DNA of 64,000 nt from Pleomorphomonas sp. PLEO (GTDB taxonomy: Bacteria > Pseudomonadota > Alphaproteobacteria > Rhizobiales > Pleomorphomonadaceae): contig NZ_CP166625.1 of assembly GCF_041320595.1 (NCBI RefSeq), positions 2,367,501 to 2,431,500 of the forward strand, written 5' to 3'. Of the stretch, positions 49,527-58,157 are shown one piece after another. The translations under genes were made by a program, and so were the position numbers. Under the pieces are notes generated by a model that did not search any database, had not been told where the DNA came from, and worked only from the letters and a program-made list of their open reading frames with translations. Every line of letters begins with the position of its first letter. The first letter of the stretch is position 1.

Positions 49527-50513
49527 ATGGGATTGATGTCTCGGGCCGCATTGACGGCTGTCTGCGGGCTGGCTTTTGCTGCTTCGTCGCTCGGCGTTGC
49601 CTTGGCCGCCGATTACACGCTCAACATCAACACGGCGCTCACCACGTCCGATCCGCTCTACAAGGGGCTCGAGGATCTGCGGAAAAACGTCGAGGCCCGC
49701 TCTGAAGGCAAACTGGCCATCCGCCTGTTTCCCGGCTCGCAGCTCGGCAAGGACGAGGACGTGCTGGAACAGGCGCGGGCCGGCGCCGGCAATGCCGTGG
49801 TGGTCGATGGTGGCCGCCTCGCGGTTTACGTCAAGGATTTCGGCGTTCTTTCCGGTCCTTATCTCGCCTCGGGCTATGACGGCATCCGCAAGGTGGTGAC
49901 CTCGCCGCTGCTCGACGAGATGGCCAAGAAGCTGCACGACGGCGCCCAGCTTCAGGTGCTGTCGTTCAACTGGTGGCAGGGGGAACGGCATCTCCTCACC
50001 AACAAGCCAATCAAGGTGCCTGCCGATCTCTCGGGTGTTCGCATGCGCACGCCCGGGGCGCCGGTATGGACCGAGACCGTCAAGGCGATGGGCGCCACTC
50101 CGGCACCGATGGCCTGGGCCGACGTCTACTCGGCCTTGCAGACGCAGGTGATCGACGCCGTTGAGGCACAGGACCCCGCCGCCTATGGCTCGCGTCTCTA
50201 TGAGGTCACAAAGTACCTGACCAAGACCGGCCACTTCAACCTGATCACCGGCCTCGTCACCTCGGCTGCCTGGTTTGACGCGCTGCCGCCCGATCTTCAG
50301 ACTATCCTGAAGGAAGAGGCGCTGAAATCCGGCGACGTGGCGTCGCACGGCACCGAGGCGGCCATCGCCGACATCGAGGCCAAGATGACGGCAGCCGGCA
50401 TGACCATCAACGAGATCGACACAACGCCGTTCAAGGAAGCGACCGCCGGAGTCTACGAGAAGCTCGGCTACACCGACCTCAAGAAGCAAGTCGACGCCAT
50501 TCTCGCCGAGTAA
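49527..50513 (+). CDS. TRAP transporter substrate-binding protein (DctP family)
   Basis: A 328-residue periplasmic binding protein. The ATG at 49527 follows GGGAGGA. The signal peptide ends near GVALA|AD. DctP marks are FPGSQLGKDEDVLEQARAGA and LSGVRMRTPGAPVW, containing the Arg that binds the substrate carboxylate, and WADVYSALQTQVIDAVE. Its place opposite uxaC argues for a hexuronate ligand (glucuronate or galacturonate). Confidence 0.95.
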   Translation: MGLMSRAALTAVCGLAFAASSLGVALAADYTLNINTALTTSDPLYKGLEDLRKNVEARSEGKLAIRLFPGSQLGKDEDVLEQARAGAGNAVVVDGGRLAVYVKDFGVLSGPYLASGYDGIRKVVTSPLLDEMAKKLHDGAQLQVLSFNWWQGERHLLTNKPIKVPADLSGVRMRTPGAPVWTETVKAMGATPAPMAWADVYSALQTQVIDAVEAQDPAAYGSRLYEVTKYLTKTGHFNLITGLVTSAAWFDALPPDLQTILKEEALKSGDVASHGTEAAIADIEAKMTAAGMTINEIDTTPFKEATAGVYEKLGYTDLKKQVDAILAE

Positions 50514-50541
50514 TCCACAACAAGACACTGGAGCCTGCGCT

Positions 50542-51072
50542 ATGTCATCTTTGATCATGCGCGTGGAGTCCGTCGTGGCCCGAGCTCTGCTCGCGGCCAT
50601 GGTCGGTCTCGTCTTCATGGCCGGCGTCATGCGCTGGTTCGGATACCCACTCGTGTGGTCGATGGACGTGGCGCAACTGCTCTTCGTCTGGGCCTCGTTC
50701 ATCGGCGCCGACATGGCGATGCGCCGGCGCGGCCTGATCGCCGTCGACCTGTTCGTGCGCTGGATTCCGACGCGCTACCGGGTCTATCTCGACATCGCCA
50801 CCGGATTGCTGATCCTCGCCTTCCTGCTGACGCTCAGCACTCTCGGCTACAAGCTGGTGATGCTCAACCTCGAGCGGCAATTCGGTGACAGCGGCATCAG
50901 CTATGCCTATGTCACCGCCGCGGTTCCCATCGGCTGCCTGCTGCTCGCCATCACGCTGTCGGGGCAAATTCTCCAGGCCCTGCGCACGGCAACCGGCAGT
51001 CCTGTCCTCATCTTCACGCCGATCCGAAGCAAGCAAGAGGCGATCGCCGCCGCCGGGGAGAGCGAACTATGA
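50542..51072 (+). CDS. TRAP transporter small permease (DctQ family)
   Basis: A 176-residue membrane protein with four predicted helices and the DctQ-type segment VAQLLFVWASFIGADMAMRR. It overlaps the large subunit gene by ATGA, so the two are translationally coupled. Confidence 0.93.
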   Translation: MSSLIMRVESVVARALLAAMVGLVFMAGVMRWFGYPLVWSMDVAQLLFVWASFIGADMAMRRRGLIAVDLFVRWIPTRYRVYLDIATGLLILAFLLTLSTLGYKLVMLNLERQFGDSGISYAYVTAAVPIGCLLLAITLSGQILQALRTATGSPVLIFTPIRSKQEAIAAAGESEL

Positions 51073-52358
51073 CGGGAGAGATGCTGCTTCTGGCCGGACT
51101 GTTCTTCGGTCTGTTGATCGTCGGGGCGCCGGTGGCCTTTGCCATCGGGATTTCCGGCTTTTCCTTCTTCGTCATATCGCAGGTGATGCCGGCGTCGATC
51201 GGCGTGCAGCAGGTGGCCTCGGCCTCGCAGAGCTTTCCGCTGCTCGCCGTGCCGTTCTTCGTGCTGGCCGGCCACATGATGAACAAGACCGGCATCACCA
51301 CGCGCCTGATCCGCTGTTCGGAGGTACTGGTCTCCTGGATGTCGGGCGGCATGGCGCAGGTGTGCATCGTGCTGTCGACGCTGATGGGCGGTGTCTCCGG
51401 CTCGGCCGTGGCGGACGCCGCCATGGAGGCGCGCATCCTCGGGCCGGATCTGGTGCGCAACGGCTATTCCAAGGGTTTCACCGCCGCCACCATCGCGGTG
51501 GGCTCGCTGATCACCGCCACCATTCCGCCGAGCCTGGGGCTGATCCTCTATGGCTTCGTCGGCAACGTCTCCATCGGCCGCCTGTTCCTGGCCGGCGTCA
51601 TTCCCGGCCTGATGATGATGGCCGGGTTGATGTTCACGGTGTGGGTGGTGTCGCGGCGGCGCGGCTACCGTTCGGCAACCGCTGTCAAGCCGAGCTGGAA
51701 AGCCATCGGTGCCGCGGTGTGGGACGCCAAGTGGGCGCTGTTCTTCCCCGTTGCCCTGTTGATTTCCATTCGCAGCGGCATGTTCACGCCGTCGGAAGTC
51801 GGCGCCTTTGCCGTCGTCTACGCGGTGGTGGTCGGCGTGCTGTTCCACCGCGAGCTGACTTGGCAGGGCGCCATGGAGGCGCTGCTGCACGGCGTGACCG
51901 ACAACGGCTTGATCGTGCTGATCATCATGTTCTCGGGCATGGTGGGCTACGCGATCATCTTCGATCAGGCGCCGCAGGCGATCGCCTCGGGCATGCTCGG
52001 CCTCACCCACAATCCGGTCGCCATCCTGTTCCTGATCGTGCTGTTCTTGCTGATTGCCGGCTGCTTCATCGAAGCGACGGTGCTGGTGCTGCTCTTGACG
52101 CCGATCTTCCTGCCGATCGTGCTGCAGCTCGGCGTCGACCCGGTGCATTTCGGTATCGTCATGATGACCATGGTTACCTTCGGCGGCATGACACCACCGG
52201 TCGGCGTCGCCATGTTCACCGTCTGCGGCCTACTGGACTGCACGATCGACGAGTATTTCGTCGAGGCGCTGCCGCATATCGCGACCATCCTGATCCTGGT
52301 GGCAATCCTGATCCTGTTCCCGCAGATATCGCTGTTCCTGCCCAACCTTCTGATGTGA
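51069..52358 (+). CDS. TRAP transporter large permease (DctM family)
   Basis: A 429-residue permease with about 12 helices. Typical segments are FGLLIVGAPVAFAIGISG, FPLLAVPFFVLAGHMM, MGGVSGSAVADAAM, SLITATIPPSLGLILYG and FGGMTPPVGVAMFTVCGL. It uses the Na+ gradient to move the DctP-bound acid across the membrane. Confidence 0.96.
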   Translation: MTGEMLLLAGLFFGLLIVGAPVAFAIGISGFSFFVISQVMPASIGVQQVASASQSFPLLAVPFFVLAGHMMNKTGITTRLIRCSEVLVSWMSGGMAQVCIVLSTLMGGVSGSAVADAAMEARILGPDLVRNGYSKGFTAATIAVGSLITATIPPSLGLILYGFVGNVSIGRLFLAGVIPGLMMMAGLMFTVWVVSRRRGYRSATAVKPSWKAIGAAVWDAKWALFFPVALLISIRSGMFTPSEVGAFAVVYAVVVGVLFHRELTWQGAMEALLHGVTDNGLIVLIIMFSGMVGYAIIFDQAPQAIASGMLGLTHNPVAILFLIVLFLLIAGCFIEATVLVLLLTPIFLPIVLQLGVDPVHFGIVMMTMVTFGGMTPPVGVAMFTVCGLLDCTIDEYFVEALPHIATILILVAILILFPQISLFLPNLLM

Positions 52359-52384
52359 AAGCAGCAACAGACAGACGCGCCGTT

Positions 52385-52420
52385 GAGCCGGTTGGCATCA
52401 TCGCCTGCCGGCTCTTTTTC
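52385..52420 (+). terminator. Terminator of the TRAP operon
   Basis: GAGCCGG (52385-52391) pairs with CCGGCTC (52408-52414), followed by TTTTTC. Confidence 0.75.
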
Positions 52421-52535
52421 TTGGCCTGTCAATCGTCCTGCGACCTGCTCTGTTAAGATCCGAGAGGGCGCCTGCTTTCTCGACAGAGGTTGCAAGCTGT
52501 AATAGTGAGGTGCCACCTGGAGAGAGTAACCAACC

Positions 52536-53312
52536 ATGTCAGTCGCCATCGTCATTCCCGCCCGTTACGGTTCCCAGCGCCTGCAGGGCAAGCCGATGCT
52601 GAACATCGCCGGCGTCAGCCTGTTGGAACGTGTCTGGCGCATCGCCCGCGCAGCCAAGGGCGCCTCGCGCGTGGTGGTGGCCACCGAGGATGAGCGCGTG
52701 GCGACATTTGCCCGTGGCTTCGGCGCGGAAGCGGTGATGACATCGGAGAGCTGCCGCAACGGCACGGAGCGGGTGGCCGAGGCGATCGAAGCCGCCGGAA
52801 TTGTCGAAGAAGGCGTGATCAATTTTCAGGGTGATGCCGTACTGACGCCGCCGTGGATCCTTGAGGAGATGATCGCCGAGTTCTCCTCGCCGGCCAGCTT
52901 CGACATCGTCACGCCGGCGGTGCGGCTGACCGACGACATGCTCGCCGAACTGCGTGTTCACAAGGAGAAGGCTCCCTCCAGCGGCACCACCGTGACCTTC
53001 GACCTCAATCACAACGCGCTCTACTTCTCCAAGCAGATCATTCCCTTCATTCGCAAGCCGGGTTTCACCAGCGTCTACCGCCATATCGGCCTTTACGGCT
53101 ACACGCTCACCGGCTTGAAGCGCTACGTCGCGCTGCCGCCGTCGCCGCTGGAAAACACCGAAGGTCTCGAGCAGCTGCGCGCGCTCGAAAACGGCATGAC
53201 GGTTCGCGTCGTCGAGGTCGATTATCGGGGACGGACGCATGCCTCGGTCGACACGCCGGAGGACATCGCCGTCGTCGAGCAACTGATTGCTCGTGAGGGC
53301 GAGCTGGTTTGA
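52536..53312 (+). CDS. kdsB: 3-deoxy-manno-octulosonate cytidylyltransferase-like protein
   Basis: A 258-residue nucleotidyltransferase of the KdsB fold, which activates Kdo as CMP-Kdo for lipopolysaccharide. Marks are IPARYGSQRLQGKPM, VVVATEDERV, CRNGTERVAEA, YRHIGLYGY and PPSPLENTEGLEQLRALENG. In the motif usually written QGDEP the Glu is Ala here (FQGDAVLTPP), and the substrate loop differs from textbook KdsB, so a related sugar acid is possible. A phosphatase-like gene follows 16 bases later. Confidence 0.85.
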   Translation: MSVAIVIPARYGSQRLQGKPMLNIAGVSLLERVWRIARAAKGASRVVVATEDERVATFARGFGAEAVMTSESCRNGTERVAEAIEAAGIVEEGVINFQGDAVLTPPWILEEMIAEFSSPASFDIVTPAVRLTDDMLAELRVHKEKAPSSGTTVTFDLNHNALYFSKQIIPFIRKPGFTSVYRHIGLYGYTLTGLKRYVALPPSPLENTEGLEQLRALENGMTVRVVEVDYRGRTHASVDTPEDIAVVEQLIAREGELV

Positions 53313-53328
53313 TAACGAGGGGTGAAAG

Positions 53329-53955
53329 ATGCATCTGATCCTGGTTCGTCATGGCAACACCTTCGGCCCCGCCGACAAGGTCGTCTGGGTTGGTGCGCGC
53401 ACCGATCTCGATCTGGTGGAAAAGGGCCGCGAGCAAGCGGCTGCCGTCGCCGCCGGTCTTGCCAGGGCCGGGCTGCGGCCGTCGCGCATTTATGCCGGCC
53501 CCTTGAAGCGCACGCGCCAGACGGCCGAGATCATCTCAGCGGATCACGGGCTTGAGGCCAGTCATATCGTTCTCAGCGACGATCTGCGCGAGATCGACTA
53601 TGGCAGCTGGGAGGCGCGCTCCAACGAGGAGATTCGCGCCGAGGTCGGCGATCAGGTCATCGACGACTGGCAGAAACGTTCGATCTGGCCGGAAGGCTGC
53701 GGCTGGCAACCTGGTGAGGCTGGCGTCATAACCGGCTGGAAGCGGTTGCTCGTTCGTATCCGCAAGGAGAACGCGGACGACTCCGTCGTGCTGGTGGTGT
53801 CGTCGAACGGTATCTTCCGGCTGATCGCCAAGAGCCTGGGCCTGTCGGCGGCGGCGGCCAAGATGAACACCGGCGCCGTTGCCCATCTCATCGGCGATGG
53901 CTTTGGCTTCTCGGTCAAGGCCTGGAATGTTGCTCCGGCCGAACTCTCCCTCTGA
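53329..53955 (+). CDS. Histidine phosphatase superfamily protein
   Basis: A 208-residue cytoplasmic protein with the phosphoacceptor motif LVRHGNT (His8). Arg in GPLKRTRQTAEII and the acid in REIDYGSWE are as in the family. The second catalytic His, normally VSHGG-x-IR, is absent: the matching segment reads VVSSNGIFRL. It may be a weak or non-classical phosphatase. It follows kdsB closely, so it may act on a Kdo-pathway phosphate or CMP-sugar by-product; this is inference. Confidence 0.85.
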   Translation: MHLILVRHGNTFGPADKVVWVGARTDLDLVEKGREQAAAVAAGLARAGLRPSRIYAGPLKRTRQTAEIISADHGLEASHIVLSDDLREIDYGSWEARSNEEIRAEVGDQVIDDWQKRSIWPEGCGWQPGEAGVITGWKRLLVRIRKENADDSVVLVVSSNGIFRLIAKSLGLSAAAAKMNTGAVAHLIGDGFGFSVKAWNVAPAELSL

Positions 53956-53980
53956 GGTCCGGCAGCGACATCGCGCTGTC

Positions 53981-55477
53981 TCAGGCGAAGAACAGCACCG
54001 TCATGATCAGGAACAGCGGGATGAGGATGCCGCAGGACCAAGCCATGTAGCCGAAGAAGGAGGGCGTCTTCACGCCCGCCCCCTCGGCGATCGACTTGAC
54101 CATGAAGTTGGGGGCGTTGCCGATGTAGCTGTTGGCGCCCATGAACACGGCGCCGGCCGAGATGGCTACCAGCGTCGTCGACATCTCGCCCATCAAATGC
54201 TGGGCATCGCCGCCGGCCAGATTGAAGAACACCAGATAGGTCGGCGCGTTGTCCAGGAAGGACGACAGCAGTCCGGTCGCCCAGAAATACATGGCGTTGA
54301 CCGGTGCGCCGTCGGCGCTGGTGACAAGGCCGACCAGCGGCGCGAAGGCGCCCTCGTGGGCCGCCTTCAGCATGGCCAGCACGGGAATGATGGTCACGAA
54401 GATGCCGGCGAACAGTTTGGCCACCTCGAGAATCGGCCCCCATTCGAAGCCGTTGCGGGCACGCAGCGTCCTTGGCGTCAGGCGCAGCGAGACGAGCGCG
54501 GCGGCGATCAGGATCAGGTCGCGGGAAAGGTTCTGCAACTCCACTTCGACACCGAATACAGGAAAGCCGATGCTCGGCTTCCACGAGCCCGACAGCAGCA
54601 CGGCGCCGACCACGACGGCCAGCAACGCGATGTTGAGCCGCCCCTCGACGCCGACGCGGCCGGTATCGGGCGTCGGGTCATACTTGCCGCGGAAATCGGC
54701 GTCGTCGCGGTAGAGCCTGCGGTCGATGAGCCAGAACAGGGCGAGCAGCACCACGGCGGCAAAGCCCGTCTCCTTCAGCATGTGCAGCGTGGTCCAGAAG
54801 AAGCCGACGCCCCTGAGATAGCCGAGGAACAGCGGCGGATCGCCGAGCGGGGTCAGCGAGCCGCCGATGTTGGACACCAGGAAGATGAAGAAGACGATGA
54901 CGTGGACGTTGTGGCGACGGCCGTCGTTGGCGCGGATCAGCGGTCGGATCATCACCATGGAGGCGCCGGTGGTGCCGATCACCGAAGCGAGCAGCGTGCC
55001 GATGGTGAGGAGCGCCAGATTGGTCTTTGGCGAGCCGTGCAGATTGCCGGTGACCAGGATGCCGCCGGCGATGGTGAACAGCGTTCCGAGCAGGATGACG
55101 AAGGGCAGATAGTCGAGCAGCGCCGTTTCGGCCAGGGGCTCGACGATACCCTCGCCATTGAGGAGCGTGAAGGGCAGCACGAAGGCGAGCGCCCAGGCGG
55201 CGGCGACCTTGCCGAAATGATGGTGCCAGAAGCGCGGCGCCAAGAGCGGCAGCAGCGCGATCGACAGGAGCATGCCGACGAAAGGCGCCGCCCACACCAC
55301 GCCGAGCGCCGCGCCGTCGAGACCGTGGCCGCCGGTGGAGGCGAGGGCCGGGGAAGTAAAGGCGATGAAGAGCGGCAAGAGTAGCAAGCGAGAGACGGAT
55401 CGGGGGTGACGGATCTCAACGGCACAACATTTGATGGCGGCGAAAAATACTCGAAGAGCCTGCACAAGAACCGCCAT
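53981..55477 (-). CDS. NhaD-type sodium:proton antiporter
   Basis: A protein of about 498 residues with 11-13 predicted membrane helices, in the NhaD/ArsB ion transporter superfamily. Characteristic stretches are GTTGASMVMIRPLIRAN, FIFLVSNIGGSLTPLGDPPL, FLDNAPTYLVFFNLAGGDA and MGANSYIGNAPNFMVKSI. Two starts (55477, 55519) are possible. It would exchange Na+ for H+ at the inner membrane. It converges with the phosphatase gene and appears as a single-gene unit. Confidence 0.9.
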   Translation of the reverse strand: MAVLVQALRVFFAAIKCCAVEIRHPRSVSRLLLLPLFIAFTSPALASTGGHGLDGAALGVVWAAPFVGMLLSIALLPLLAPRFWHHHFGKVAAAWALAFVLPFTLLNGEGIVEPLAETALLDYLPFVILLGTLFTIAGGILVTGNLHGSPKTNLALLTIGTLLASVIGTTGASMVMIRPLIRANDGRRHNVHVIVFFIFLVSNIGGSLTPLGDPPLFLGYLRGVGFFWTTLHMLKETGFAAVVLLALFWLIDRRLYRDDADFRGKYDPTPDTGRVGVEGRLNIALLAVVVGAVLLSGSWKPSIGFPVFGVEVELQNLSRDLILIAAALVSLRLTPRTLRARNGFEWGPILEVAKLFAGIFVTIIPVLAMLKAAHEGAFAPLVGLVTSADGAPVNAMYFWATGLLSSFLDNAPTYLVFFNLAGGDAQHLMGEMSTTLVAISAGAVFMGANSYIGNAPNFMVKSIAEGAGVKTPSFFGYMAWSCGILIPLFLIMTVLFFA

Positions 55478-55611
55478 CACACCACCGCCCCCAACTGCCA
55501 CGGTAGTCGACCAAAGCACTTCTGAGCATCCCTGGCAACGTTGGGCTCGTCAGCAATGACACTCAAGCGGCGGATGGAGTCGGCTCATTGCAAATTCTGG
55601 GGCGGCTCAGC

Positions 55612-55902
55612 TCAATCCGCCTCATCGACCGGCTCCAGCGTCTCGGGGTTGAGCTTGATGCGCTGCTTCTCGCCTGTCTCGGTGATGACCTTCACCTTGT
55701 AGCAGCCGTCGTCCGAGCGGATCGACTGGACTGTCCAGCCCTTGGCCTGAAGCGCCTCTTCGACGGCGGCGCGCGGCTTCCAGTCGCTGAGCGGCACGTT
55801 GCAACGCGCGTAGTCGTCACTGTCGGCCCACGCCATACCCGACGACAGGACGAAGAGCAGGCTGCCCGCAAGCGTCGCGGCGAGACCAAGGCGGTGGGGC
55901 AT
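55612..55902 (-). CDS. Secreted PepSY-domain protein
   Basis: A 96-residue periplasmic protein: signal peptide up to about AWA|DS, then one PepSY-type domain (WKPRAAVEEALQAKGWTVQSI and YKVKVITETGEKQRIKLNPETLEPV). Its two Cys residues could form a disulfide. It is divergent from the two-component genes, and a direct-repeat site lies in the spacer. Such small PepSY proteins often accompany PepSY-membrane reductases like the one downstream and may modulate them or the sensor. Confidence 0.88.
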   Translation of the reverse strand: MPHRLGLAATLAGSLLFVLSSGMAWADSDDYARCNVPLSDWKPRAAVEEALQAKGWTVQSIRSDDGCYKVKVITETGEKQRIKLNPETLEPVDEAD

Positions 55903-55965
55903 CGACCTAATTCCTCGTTCAATGGGCGGGATTTACTTTTTCCCGTCCTAGATTATCCCATGTCC

Positions 55966-55988
55966 ATCTGACGGCAACCTGAACGGCG
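55966..55988 (+). promoter_or_regulatory. Candidate response-regulator box 1 (direct repeat)
   Basis: Two copies of a CTGA(A/C)-type half-site lie 11 bases apart (CTGACGGCAAC then CTGAACGGCG), the spacing used by OmpR-class regulators. The 23-base element matches the reverse complement of 58089-58111 at 19 positions. Confidence 0.6.
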
Positions 55989-56034
55989 CTTCCGCGCTCA
56001 ATTCGTTTGGCGTTGACGCGACAGGAAAGTGGCG

Positions 56035-56706
56035 ATGCGGATTCTGCTGGTAGAGGACGACGCGGTGCTGGGGATGGCGGTGCGCGACCAGATCGTCGCC
56101 GACGGCCATTCGGTCGACTGGGCGCAGCGCATCGCGGACGCTGGCGACGCCGTGCTGGCCGCCGCCTACGATCTCGTGCTGCTCGATCTGATGCTGCCGG
56201 ACGGACGGGGGCTCGATTTTCTGAAAGCCCGCCGCGTGGCCGGCGACGTGACGCCGGTGATCATCCTGACGGCGCGTGACCAGATTTCCGACCGCATTGC
56301 CGGCCTCAACGCCGGCGCCGACGACTACCTGGTCAAGCCGTTCGACCTGTTCGAACTGTCCGCCCGCATCCGCGCCGTCGGCCGGCGCTACGGCGGCAAT
56401 CCCAATCCGTTGGTCAAGATCGGCGACCTCGATATCGACCTTGCCGCCCGCACGCTGCGCCGGGCCGGCAAGCCGGTGCGGCTCACCGCTCGCGAATGGG
56501 CGCTGTTCGAGGCCTTCGTGCAACGGCCCAACGTGCTGCTGTCCAAGGCGCAGATCGAGGAACACCTTTATTCCTTCTCGGAGGAGATCGAGAGCAACAC
56601 TATCGAGGTCTATGTCGGCCGGCTGCGCAAGAAGCTGGGGTCCGATGTCATCGAGACGGTGCGCGGCCTCGGCTATCGCCTGGGCGTTCCGGTGGGAGCG
56701 GGCTGA
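56035..56706 (+). CDS. OmpR/QseB-class response regulator
   Basis: A 223-residue regulator. The receiver (about 1-118) has the acidic pair EDD, phosphoacceptor Asp in LVLLDLMLPDG, Thr in ILTARD and Lys in VKPFD. The winged helix (about 130-218) has LTAREWALFEAFVQRPN and TIEVYVGRLRKKLG. The ATG at 56035 follows AGGAAAG; a GTG 6 bases upstream is an alternative. It overlaps the kinase gene by one base (TGATG). Likely targets are the divergent PepSY gene, itself and the reductase operon at 58 kb. Confidence 0.94.
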   Translation: MRILLVEDDAVLGMAVRDQIVADGHSVDWAQRIADAGDAVLAAAYDLVLLDLMLPDGRGLDFLKARRVAGDVTPVIILTARDQISDRIAGLNAGADDYLVKPFDLFELSARIRAVGRRYGGNPNPLVKIGDLDIDLAARTLRRAGKPVRLTAREWALFEAFVQRPNVLLSKAQIEEHLYSFSEEIESNTIEVYVGRLRKKLGSDVIETVRGLGYRLGVPVGAG

Positions 56707-58055
56707 TGGTCTTGCCGCGCCTTCTGCCGAAAAGCCTGCGCGTCCGGCTCGCCATCGGTCTGTCCGTCAGCCTCGCGGTGCTGTGGATCGGCGCCTCGTT
56801 GTTCGCCGGACACGTATTGCGCCACGAGACCGACGAAGTGTTCGACAGCGCCCTGCGCGAGGTTGCCGAGCGGATCCTGCCGCTGGCCTATGAACAGATG
56901 CTGGCCGACGAGGACGGCGGCAGCGGCGGCCTGCGCCTGCCGCCGGTCGGCACGCACGAGTTCATCTCCTATGTGGTGCGCGATGGCAGCGGCCGCGAGC
57001 TGCTACGGTCGAGTTCAGCCGACGACATGCATATTCCCGCCGGCCTTTCTCCCGGTTTTGCCACCACCGAGACCCTGCGCACCTACACGGAAACGGCGGT
57101 GCAGGGCACCATCGTCGTCACCACGGCCGAATATCTGGCGCACCGCCAACATGTCTTTGCCAACGCCGCGACGGTGTTCGTCTGGCCGCTCGTCGCCCTG
57201 CTGCCGCTCACCGTGCTGGTGGTCTGGCTGGGCATCCACCTGTCGTTCCGGCCGGCCATCGTCTTCCGCGATGCCATCGAGCAGCGCGGGCGCGGCAACC
57301 TGACGCCGGTGGATGGCGGCGGTCTGCCGAGCGAGTTGGCGCCGGTGGCCGGCTCGGTCAACGCGCTTCTGGCCCGTCTGCGCAGCGCGCTGGAAGCCGA
57401 GCGCAGTTTTACCGCCAACAGCGCCCACGAACTCAGAACGCCGATCGCCGCCGCGCTGGCCCAGACGCAGCGGCTGATCGCCGAAATGCCGGACGCCAAT
57501 CGCGAGCGTGCCCGCTCCATCGAAAGCGCGCTCCGGCGTCTGGCGCGCCTGTCGGAAAAGCTGCTGCAACTGGCCAAGGCGGAAGGTGGCGGCCTGCTCG
57601 CCGAACAGCCGTCCGATCTTTCCGGTGTGCTGGCGCTGGTGGTCGACGAGATCGGCCGATCGAGCGATGAGGACGACCGCATCGATCTGACCACTCCCGA
57701 TGAGGGCGTGCCGTCCGATGTCGATCCCGACGCCTTTGCCGTGCTGGCCCGCAATCTGATCGAGAATGCCCTCAAGCATGGCGCGCCCGACGACGCGGTG
57801 GAGATCGTGCTGGATCGCGACAGCCTCACCGTCCGCAATCACGGCCCGGTGGTGGCGGCCGACGAGGTTGATCGGCTGATGCGCCCGTTCGAACGTGGGA
57901 CCAGCCGGTCCGACGGCTCCGGCCTCGGCCTTGCCATCGTCGCCGCCGTCTGCCGGGGCGCCGGGCTGGAACTGAAGATCACCTCGCCGGTCGATGGCTG
58001 GCCGAATGGCTTCTCGGTGCGCGTCACCGGTCTTTCCGGCAAGACGTCCGCTTAA
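56706..58055 (+). CDS. Membrane sensor histidine kinase
   Basis: A 449-residue kinase in the QseC/PmrB group. Two membrane helices (about 14-36 and 154-176) bracket a periplasmic sensor of about 115 residues. A HAMP-like linker follows, then the H-box SAHELRTPIAAAL, N-box NLIENALKHG and G-box GSGLGLAI. It partners the preceding regulator. Since the downstream genes are a flavin electron line, the signal could be metal, redox or an envelope cue; nothing in the sequence decides this. Confidence 0.93.
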   Translation: MVLPRLLPKSLRVRLAIGLSVSLAVLWIGASLFAGHVLRHETDEVFDSALREVAERILPLAYEQMLADEDGGSGGLRLPPVGTHEFISYVVRDGSGRELLRSSSADDMHIPAGLSPGFATTETLRTYTETAVQGTIVVTTAEYLAHRQHVFANAATVFVWPLVALLPLTVLVVWLGIHLSFRPAIVFRDAIEQRGRGNLTPVDGGGLPSELAPVAGSVNALLARLRSALEAERSFTANSAHELRTPIAAALAQTQRLIAEMPDANRERARSIESALRRLARLSEKLLQLAKAEGGGLLAEQPSDLSGVLALVVDEIGRSSDEDDRIDLTTPDEGVPSDVDPDAFAVLARNLIENALKHGAPDDAVEIVLDRDSLTVRNHGPVVAADEVDRLMRPFERGTSRSDGSGLGLAIVAAVCRGAGLELKITSPVDGWPNGFSVRVTGLSGKTSA

Positions 58056-58088
58056 CGAAGCTGACAGCCAGCTGAACAGCTTTCCGCT

Positions 58089-58111
58089 CGCCTGTCAGGT
58101 AGCCGTCAGGT
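58089..58111 (-). promoter_or_regulatory. Candidate response-regulator box 2 before the DUF2271 operon
   Basis: Read on the minus strand the element is ACCTGACGGCTAC then CTGACAGGCG, two half-sites 11 bases apart. It lies 47 bases before the DUF2271 start and matches box 1 at 19 of 23 positions. Confidence 0.6.
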
Positions 58112-58157
58112 CCTCAGCGCATTGATCTCCTGTCGCATCGCCACAGGAGTGTTCGCC

